In this document: piece after piece, positions 58,263 to 64,000 of the stretch
Layout of the letters: the number at the start of each line of letters is the position of its first letter
Numbering within the stretch: position 1 is the first letter of the stretch
NCBI RefSeq assembly: GCF_019049655.1
Contig: NZ_JAFMOX010000061.1
Span: forward strand, 186,001 to 250,000
DNA: 64,000 bases
Source of the DNA: Rahnella rivi
GTDB taxonomy: Bacteria; Pseudomonadota; Gammaproteobacteria; Enterobacterales; Enterobacteriaceae
Direction: 5' to 3'
The notes under the pieces: generated by a model
What the model saw: the letters and a program-made list of their open reading frames with translations, nothing else
Told to the model about the DNA's origin: nothing
Databases searched by the model: none
Program-made: the position numbers and the translations under genes

Positions 58263-59315
58263 TCAGCGATGCCCGTAGACACGCGGTTGCGTGTAGTGAT
58301 CAATCAATGGCACGGTGATATTTGCCAGCAGAACGGCAAAGGCCACGCCGTCGGGATAGCCGCCATAGGTGCGGATAAGCCAAATCAGTAAGCCGATGAG
58401 GGCACCGAACACCAGGCGGCCTTTCGGCGTGGTGGAGGCGGTGACCGGGTCGGTGGCGATGAAGAAGGCTCCGAGCATTGTCGCGCCGGAGAACAGCCCC
58501 ACCAGCGGCGATGAGTAGCTCTCCGGAGCCAGACCCCAGGCAATCGCCGCACAGAATGTCAGCATACCGAGCATAGCCACCGGAATGTGCCAGCTGATAA
58601 TTTTACGCCACATCAGATACAGGCCACCGGCCAGAAATCCGAGATTAATCCACTGCCAGCCAAGACCGGCCAGCGAACCGCCAAACAGCGGGGTGGCAAG
58701 GATCTGTTCAGCTGAATGCCCTGAGCGCAGCCCGGTTTTAAACGCATCCAGCGGAGTGGCTTGCGTCACGCCATCGACATTCATGTTCAGCTGATAGGCG
58801 GTCAGATCCTGACTGTTGTGACCGGTGAAAATGGTCAGCAGCGTGTCGGCAAAACCGACGTGATGATGTTGCAGCACGTCCGGCGGTAACCAGGTAGTCA
58901 TCTGGACCGGGAACGAAATCAGCAGCACCACGTAGCCGACCATCGCCGGGTTAAACGGATTCTGTCCCAGCCCGCCGTACAACTGTTTGGCAATAATGAT
59001 GGCGAATATGGTGCCGAGCACCACCATCCACCACGGCCCGAGCGGCGGCAGGCTGATGCCCAGCAACACCGCCGTCAGCAGGGCGCTGTTATCGCCCAGA
59101 CGTTTTTTCACCGGTTGTTTGCGCAGTTGCAGCACCGCGCCTTCTGCCAGCAGAGCAATCATGATGGCCAGCGACAGCTGAACCAGTGTGCCGTAACCAA
59201 AAAACCAGACCTGAGCGATCAGGCCGGGAACACAGGCCAGGATCACCATCATCATGATGGTGCTGGTGCTCTGGCGGTTATGCGTAAAAGGTGAACTTGC
59301 GATCCTGAAGGCCAT
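58263..59315 (-). CDS. rsxD: RsxD, membrane subunit
   Basis: 350 residues, NqrB/RnfD family with multiple TM helices. The FMN-site motif is probably [15 protein letters not shown] near residue 180 (S/T-A-T). It follows rsxC directly and precedes rsxG. Confidence 0.95.
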   Translation of the reverse strand: MAFRIASSPFTHNRQSTSTIMMMVILACVPGLIAQVWFFGYGTLVQLSLAIMIALLAEGAVLQLRKQPVKKRLGDNSALLTAVLLGISLPPLGPWWMVVLGTIFAIIIAKQLYGGLGQNPFNPAMVGYVVLLISFPVQMTTWLPPDVLQHHHVGFADTLLTIFTGHNSQDLTAYQLNMNVDGVTQATPLDAFKTGLRSGHSAEQILATPLFGGSLAGLGWQWINLGFLAGGLYLMWRKIISWHIPVAMLGMLTFCAAIAWGLAPESYSSPLVGLFSGATMLGAFFIATDPVTASTTPKGRLVFGALIGLLIWLIRTYGGYPDGVAFAVLLANITVPLIDHYTQPRVYGHR

Positions 59316-61550
59316 CTATTCCTCGTTCGACATGGTCTGAGCGGCTTTGCGGGCCTTAACTCGGGCGATCGCAGCAGCCACGGCGGCTTTACGTGGATCG
59401 CTTTCTTGTTGTGATGGGTCTTTTTCTGATGGTGCGTCGTCTTGTAAATCACTCTGCGCGGCGGCTTTTTTCGCTTTGGCACGGGCAATCGCGGCGGCGA
59501 CAGCGGCTTTGCGTTTGTCGTCAGCGGTGAGTTCAGCCGGTGCCGTTGCCACGTTTTCCACACCGGTTGTTTCACCGGCAGGCTGTGCGGCAGCGGCTTT
59601 TTTGGCTTTGACGCGGGCAATGGCGGCGGCCACGGCGGCTTTGCGATCTGCATCCGCATCGGCGGCAGGCGCGACGTTCAGCTCACTGTCCTTTGCTTCG
59701 ACTACCACGCCGTTGCCGGCTTTTTTGGCTTTGACACGGGCGATGGCGGCGGCCACAGCGGCTTTGCGATCTGCATCCGCATCGGCGGCAGGCGCGACGT
59801 TCAGCTCACTGTCCTTTGCTTCGACTACCACGCCGGTGCCGGCTTTTTTGGCTTTGACGCGGGCGATAGCGGCGGCCACGGCGGCTTTACGGTCGTCTTC
59901 GGCAACCGGTGGCTTTTCAGGCACCGGTTCTGAGGCCACGGGGATGTCTTGCTGCGCGGCGGCTTTTTTGGCTTTGGCGCGGGCAATCGCCGCCGCCAGT
60001 GCGGCCTGACGCGGATCGACGTCCGGCGTTTCAGCCACCGGTTTCTCTTCGGCTGGCGCGTCTTGCACCGGCGTTTCACTGAGCTTCACGGCGGCTTTCT
60101 GGTGTTTCTCTTCACGCGCTAACTTCTCGCGTTCCATGCGCGCCTGTTTGGCTTCGAAACGCGCTTTGGCTTCGGTGGCACGGGCGGTTTCGGCATCAAT
60201 AGCGCGGATTTCGGCCTTTTCCTGACGGTAATACTGCACCAGCGGAATGTTGCTCGGGCAGACATAGGCGCACGCGCCGCACTCGATGCAATCAAACAAA
60301 TTGTGATTGCGGGCTTTCTCGTGCTCTTCACCTTTGCTGAACCAGTAAAGCTGTTGCGGCAGCAGCCCGGCAGGGCAGGCCTCCGCGCACAGGCTGCAAC
60401 GGATACAGGCTTCTTCCGGTTCCTGCTGACCCAGTTCGGATTCAGACGGTGCCAGCAGGCAGTTGGAAATTTTTACCACAGGCACGTCAAGCGACGGCAG
60501 GGTAAAGCCCATCAGTGGGCCGCCCATGATCACCATCTTTTTGTCGCCCTGAGGCTGCAATCCGCCTTCCTGCATCAGGTGCGCCACCGGTGTTCCCAGA
60601 CGCGCCCAGACGTTGCCCGGTTTCGCCATCGCTTCACCGGTCAGCGTCACCACGCGTTCGATCAGCGGTTCGCCGTCGATGATGGCGCGTTTGATGGCAT
60701 ACACCGTGCCGACGTTTTGCATCAGCACGCCGATGGACGACGAGTGATGGCCTTTCGGCACTTCGAGGCCGGTCAGAATTTTGGTCAGCTGTTTGGCGCC
60801 GCCGGAAGGGTATTTGGTCGGCACCACGCGCAGTTCGAAACGCACGCCGTCGGTAATATCCGCACCGATCGCCGCTTTGAACGCCGCAATGGCTTCAGGT
60901 TTGTTGTCTTCGATGCCAATCAGCACGCGCTCCGGATGCAGCATGTGGCACAAAATGCGCGTGCCCTGCAGGATCTCCGTCGCGTGTTCCTGCATCAGCC
61001 GGTCATCGGCAGTAATGTAGGGTTCACATTCGGCTGCGTTGAGGATCAGCGTGCGGGTGGAGGTCAGGCCGCCTGCCAGTTTACTGGCGGTCGGGAAGCC
61101 TGCGCCGCCCAGCCCGGCGATACCCGCCTGGCTGATGCGCTGATTCAGCTCATCGGCGGAAAGCTGGCGGTAATCGGCAATCAGTTCGCGCTCGCACCAG
61201 GTGTCCTTCCCGTCGGCTTCAATCAGCACGCACAGTTCTTTCAGGCCGGAAGGGTGCGCGGTGATGTGCGGTTCGATGGCCGTGATCACGCCTGACGTCG
61301 GTGAATGCACGGGCACGGTACGGCCACGGCCTGTCGTCAGCGGCTGACCTTTTAACACGCGGTCGCCCGCAATGACGCACAGCTCGCCTTCAGGGCCAAG
61401 ATGTTGCTGAAGAGGGATGATAAAGCGCTCAGGCAACGGCACGTTGCGCAGCGGAACGTGGCTCGACTGCGTCTTCATTTCCGGCGGATGAATACCGCCG
61501 TCGAAGTCCCAGACTTTGTCTTTTTTGAGCGCGGCAAACAGATTAAACAT
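59316..61550 (-). CDS. rsxC: RsxC, NADH/iron-sulfur subunit with repetitive C-terminus
   Basis: 744 residues starting [20 protein letters not shown]. The N-terminal 350 residues bind FMN/NADH ([16 protein letters not shown]). Two [4Fe-4S] motifs follow ([12 protein letters not shown] near 375, [12 protein letters not shown] near 414). The C-terminus carries six copies of an [15 protein letters not shown] module, two of them within a 41-residue near-perfect tandem duplication. Upstream in-frame codons to 61673 are in rsxB and are not used. Confidence 0.95.
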   Translation of the reverse strand: MFNLFAALKKDKVWDFDGGIHPPEMKTQSSHVPLRNVPLPERFIIPLQQHLGPEGELCVIAGDRVLKGQPLTTGRGRTVPVHSPTSGVITAIEPHITAHPSGLKELCVLIEADGKDTWCERELIADYRQLSADELNQRISQAGIAGLGGAGFPTASKLAGGLTSTRTLILNAAECEPYITADDRLMQEHATEILQGTRILCHMLHPERVLIGIEDNKPEAIAAFKAAIGADITDGVRFELRVVPTKYPSGGAKQLTKILTGLEVPKGHHSSSIGVLMQNVGTVYAIKRAIIDGEPLIERVVTLTGEAMAKPGNVWARLGTPVAHLMQEGGLQPQGDKKMVIMGGPLMGFTLPSLDVPVVKISNCLLAPSESELGQQEPEEACIRCSLCAEACPAGLLPQQLYWFSKGEEHEKARNHNLFDCIECGACAYVCPSNIPLVQYYRQEKAEIRAIDAETARATEAKARFEAKQARMEREKLAREEKHQKAAVKLSETPVQDAPAEEKPVAETPDVDPRQAALAAAIARAKAKKAAAQQDIPVASEPVPEKPPVAEDDRKAAVAAAIARVKAKKAGTGVVVEAKDSELNVAPAADADADRKAAVAAAIARVKAKKAGNGVVVEAKDSELNVAPAADADADRKAAVAAAIARVKAKKAAAAQPAGETTGVENVATAPAELTADDKRKAAVAAAIARAKAKKAAAQSDLQDDAPSEKDPSQQESDPRKAAVAAAIARVKARKAAQTMSNEE
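59595..59840. repeat. 123-bp tandem duplication in rsxC
   Basis: Units 59595-59717 and 59718-59840 differ at only a few bases and encode a 41-residue repeat ([20 protein letters not shown] plus an [11 protein letters not shown] module). Confidence 0.9.
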
Positions 61551-61551
61551 G

Positions 61552-62118
61552 TTACTCCGCATGGATGACCTGAACCGGAATGGATTGCATATCCCACTTC
61601 CAGTTTGCGGTGGTGGTTTTGATCGGCAGCATTTCGATGCAGTCCGTCGGACAAGGCGCGACGCACAGGTCACAGCCGGTACATAAATCAGTGATCACGG
61701 TATGCACGGCGCGAGTGGCACCCACGATGGCATCCACCGGGCAGGCCTGAATGCACTTGGTGCAGCCGATGCAGTTGCTTTCATCGATATAGGCCACTCT
61801 GCGCACCGGTACCGCCGCGGCGGCGTCTTCACCCATCGGCTGCGGTTCAACGTTAAGCAGCGTGGCCAGCTTGAGCATCACGGCTTCGCCACCCGGCACA
61901 CATTTATTGATGTTGTCGCCGTTGGCAACGGCTTCGGCGTAAGGCTTACAGCCGGGATATCCGCATTGCGCGCACTGGCTTTGCGGCAGAATATCGTCAA
62001 TCTGATCGACAACCGGGTTGCCTTCCACGGCAAAACGACGCGAGGCGTAACCCAGCAGCAGGCCAAAAACCAGCGCCAGAGCGGTCAGCGCGCCAATCGC
62101 TACCCATAATTCAAACAT
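61552..62118 (-). CDS. rsxB: RsxB, iron-sulfur subunit
   Basis: 188 residues. N-terminal TM anchor, then [15 protein letters not shown] (Fe-S) and two ferredoxin clusters ([34 protein letters not shown]). It overlaps rsxA by one base. Confidence 0.96.
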   Translation of the reverse strand: MFELWVAIGALTALALVFGLLLGYASRRFAVEGNPVVDQIDDILPQSQCAQCGYPGCKPYAEAVANGDNINKCVPGGEAVMLKLATLLNVEPQPMGEDAAAAVPVRRVAYIDESNCIGCTKCIQACPVDAIVGATRAVHTVITDLCTGCDLCVAPCPTDCIEMLPIKTTTANWKWDMQSIPVQVIHAE

Positions 62119-62699
62119 TAGAATTTCACCAGACCCGTGAAGCCCATAAAGGCCAGCGACATCAGACCGGCGGTGACCAGCGCAATGGAAGAACCTTTGA
62201 ACGGCGCAGGGACGTCAGCCACCACCAGGCGTTCACGGATAGCGGCGAAAAGCACCATGACCAGCGAGAAGCCGAGCGATGCGGCGAAGCCGTACAGCGC
62301 AGACTGCATGAAGTTCAGCTGCTGGTTAATGTTTAGCAGCGCCACGCCGAGCACGGCGCAGTTAGTGGTAATGAGCGGCAGGAAGATGCCGAGCAGGCGA
62401 TACAGCGACGGGCTGGTTTTACGCACCACCATTTCGGTGAACTGCACGACCACGGCGATGACCAGAATGAACGCCATCGTGCGCAGATAAACCAGCTCCA
62501 GCGGCATCAGGATGAAGGTGTTGACCATCCATGAGCAGATATTGGACAGGGTGATAACGAACGTGGTCGCCAGCCCCATGCCGATAGCCGATTCCAGTTT
62601 CTTAGAGACGCCCATAAACGGGCACAGCCCAAGAAACTTCACCAGAACGAAGTTATTTACCAGCATGGTGCCGACAAACAGTAATAAATAAGAGGTCAT
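62118..62699 (-). CDS. rsxA: RsxA, membrane subunit
   Basis: 193 residues, six TM helices, NqrE/RnfA family, beginning [20 protein letters not shown] with [13 protein letters not shown]. Paired in the membrane with RsxE. First gene of the rsx operon. Confidence 0.96.
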   Translation of the reverse strand: MTSYLLLFVGTMLVNNFVLVKFLGLCPFMGVSKKLESAIGMGLATTFVITLSNICSWMVNTFILMPLELVYLRTMAFILVIAVVVQFTEMVVRKTSPSLYRLLGIFLPLITTNCAVLGVALLNINQQLNFMQSALYGFAASLGFSLVMVLFAAIRERLVVADVPAPFKGSSIALVTAGLMSLAFMGFTGLVKF

Positions 62700-62738
62700 G
62701 ACAATTGCCCGGACATAATAAACATTAAAACTTCAGGG

Positions 62739-63179
62739 TTATTCCGTGAAGGTTTCTTTAACCCGCAGAGAGCGTTTGAAATAAGGCACAAACACCGCGG
62801 CAGCCAATAAAGGTAACAATAAGTTACGCACGGCCAGATCATCGGTAACCGGCGAGAATGCAAAGGCTTTTACGGCCAGCAACACGGTGCACAGTAACCA
62901 GATTATATACATTTTCGGCAAGACTTTGGCACGCTTGCAGAATTGCCACAACACGGCGACGGTAAATACCCCCATCGCTAATGTGGTCACTACGGAAAAA
63001 TACCATTGCAGGGTAAATGCCTGCGAATTGGTGAGTAAGTAATCCCGCGATTCCGGCATAAATAATGCCATGGAAAACAATGCCAGCATTAATGCCACGC
63101 TTAACAACGTCACAATCAGATACGCCATCGGGGCCAGTAACCACCCACCAATACGTTTATAGCCCGGATTATTCGACAT
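62739..63179 (-). CDS. ydgK: YdgK-like DUF2569 membrane protein
   Basis: 146 residues, four TM helices, DUF2569 (IGGWLLAPMAYLIVTLL near the N-terminus). It lies 39 bp upstream of rsxA in the same direction, as ydgK does in E. coli. Function unknown. Confidence 0.88.
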   Translation of the reverse strand: MSNNPGYKRIGGWLLAPMAYLIVTLLSVALMLALFSMALFMPESRDYLLTNSQAFTLQWYFSVVTTLAMGVFTVAVLWQFCKRAKVLPKMYIIWLLCTVLLAVKAFAFSPVTDDLAVRNLLLPLLAAAVFVPYFKRSLRVKETFTE

Positions 63180-63433
63180 AAAAAACCTTTATTACGCGGG
63201 TTTTTCCACCCAGTCAGCACGGAGAGTCTTCCCCGACCTTCAAGGCGCAGTAGCTTAACCTGAGTTAGCGGTAGCCGATATCGTATTTATGTGATCAATA
63301 CCTTAATCCTTCACGCCATCTCAGCGTTGGCCCCTTCGCGCGCCCCGGTCACATACTTTTGTATGCTCACGGGGCTGACCCGGTTGCCGCCTTGATTCAG
63401 CATGAAGGCTTCAGGTAATAAAATGAGGAAGGT

Positions 63434-64000
63434 TTAATGCACCGGCACCAGAATTTCAGTGGCGACGATCACCACAATCAGGCCGACCAGCACGGGCACG
63501 GAGGTACGTTTGACCACTTCGAACGGGGAGATTTTTGCCATACCGGCGACGGCGACGATCACGCCTGACACCGGCGAAATGGTGCGTCCGAGGTTTGAGG
63601 CCTGCAGCATCGGGATCACCAGATATTCCGGGTTGATGCCCATCTTCGCCGCCAGTTTCGGAATAAGTTCCACAAAGGCATAGAAAGAGGCGTTACCGGA
63701 GCCGGTGGTCATGGCCGCCAGCACGGTGATCACCACCAGAACCAGCATCATGAGCAGGCTGCCGGAACCGAAGTTTTGCGCCAGACCGATCAGGCTGCTG
63801 ATGAAACCGACGGTACTCAGCCCCTGCGCGAAGACACCTGCCGCGACCAGCAGCATCACCACGTTGGCGAAGGCATCGGCCATGCCGCGATAGGCAACGT
63901 CCAGACCGGCGAACACGATTTTCCCGCTGCGGTTACGTACGGTTTCAATCAACGCAGTCAGCAACATGCAGATCACCAGAATGGTAATAATGTGCAGCCC
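63434..64000 (-). CDS. dcuC: DcuC-like anaerobic C4-dicarboxylate transporter (partial)
   Basis: The frame is open to the window edge; about 188 C-terminal residues are visible. LPKLAAKMGINPEYLVIPML, SNLGRTISPVSGVIVAVAGMAKISPFEVVKR and the TM pattern match the DcuC family, which exports succinate during fumarate respiration or fermentation. A GC-rich hairpin about 60-110 bp downstream could terminate it. The N-terminus is outside the window. Confidence 0.82.
   Translation of the reverse strand, partial: GLHIITILVICMLLTALIETVRNRSGKIVFAGLDVAYRGMADAFANVVMLLVAAGVFAQGLSTVGFISSLIGLAQNFGSGSLLMMLVLVVITVLAAMTTGSGNASFYAFVELIPKLAAKMGINPEYLVIPMLQASNLGRTISPVSGVIVAVAGMAKISPFEVVKRTSVPVLVGLIVVIVATEILVPVH

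Noticed and set aside
60303..61295. 330-codon plus-strand ORF opposite rsxC
   Set aside because: Shadow of rsxC; His/Gln/Arg-rich antisense composition typical of a GC-rich gene read on the wrong strand.
1..64000. CRISPR array or insertion sequence
   Set aside because: No regularly spaced repeats of CRISPR type and no transposase gene were seen.

Overview
The window is a stretch of enterobacterial chromosome carrying one complete prophage of about 41.5 kb. The host genes (narK-narXL, fhuF, rcnRA, nth-rsxEGDCBA, dcuC, ydgK, yjjA) have the order and sequence character of Enterobacterales. A Yersiniaceae-type host such as Rahnella, Ewingella or Serratia is plausible, but the genus cannot be fixed from this sequence.

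Layout. 1-1665: host DNA with the 5' part of an MHS-family transporter and a small unknown gene. 1666-43211: prophage bounded by a 17-bp direct repeat (1666-1682 and 43195-43211). Inside it are: a P4-type integrase; a tightly packed leftward early operon (3113-10266) with RecT/exonuclease recombination genes, two DNA methyltransferase-like genes and small accessory genes; an immunity region (10267-11522) with a two-HTH repressor and a Cro-like protein; rightward replication and nin-like genes (11692-16542); terminase; a moron block on the opposite strand (18665-20183); head, decoration, tail-tube and internal-virion genes in the order of the podovirus epsilon15/BPP-1 group (20237-36986); an antirepressor/moron block (36989-38589); a tail fibre with an S74 autoprocessing domain; and a holin, SAR endolysin and Rz/Rz1-like spanin cassette. 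43293-64000: host DNA with fhuF, narL-narX, divergent narK, a two-piece autotransporter split at a run of 11 C, rcnR/rcnA, an esterase, a LysR regulator, yjjA-like, a repeat-rich intergenic region, nth, rsxEGDCBA, ydgK and the 3' part of dcuC.

The most interesting feature is the prophage control circuit. A 17-bp dyad, RTTACC-N5-GGTAAY, occurs about a dozen times across the prophage and I found none in the flanking host DNA. Copies lie at both early promoters around the repressor and at nearly every separately controlled unit: integrase, a replication-region gene, the ribosome binding site of terminase small subunit, the moron block, the antirepressor leader, and the intergenic region before the tail fibre. 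The repressor has two helix-turn-helix regions and no visible S24 self-cleavage domain, so RecA cannot induce it in the lambda manner. Instead, an 89-residue protein resembling the C-terminal part of the prophage's own BRO-type antirepressor is transcribed from a promoter whose -10 lies inside a perfect LexA box. The full-length antirepressor sits behind a P1 c4-like antisense leader (a1 b1 / b'a' / a2 b2 segments) overlapping an Ash-family ORF. Together these suggest one dispersed immunity regulon with two antirepressor inputs, one from SOS and one gated by antisense RNA.

In the host part, the autotransporter looks phase-variable, narK has an FNR site and distal NarL heptamers placed as in E. 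coli, and rsxC carries a recent 123-bp tandem duplication.
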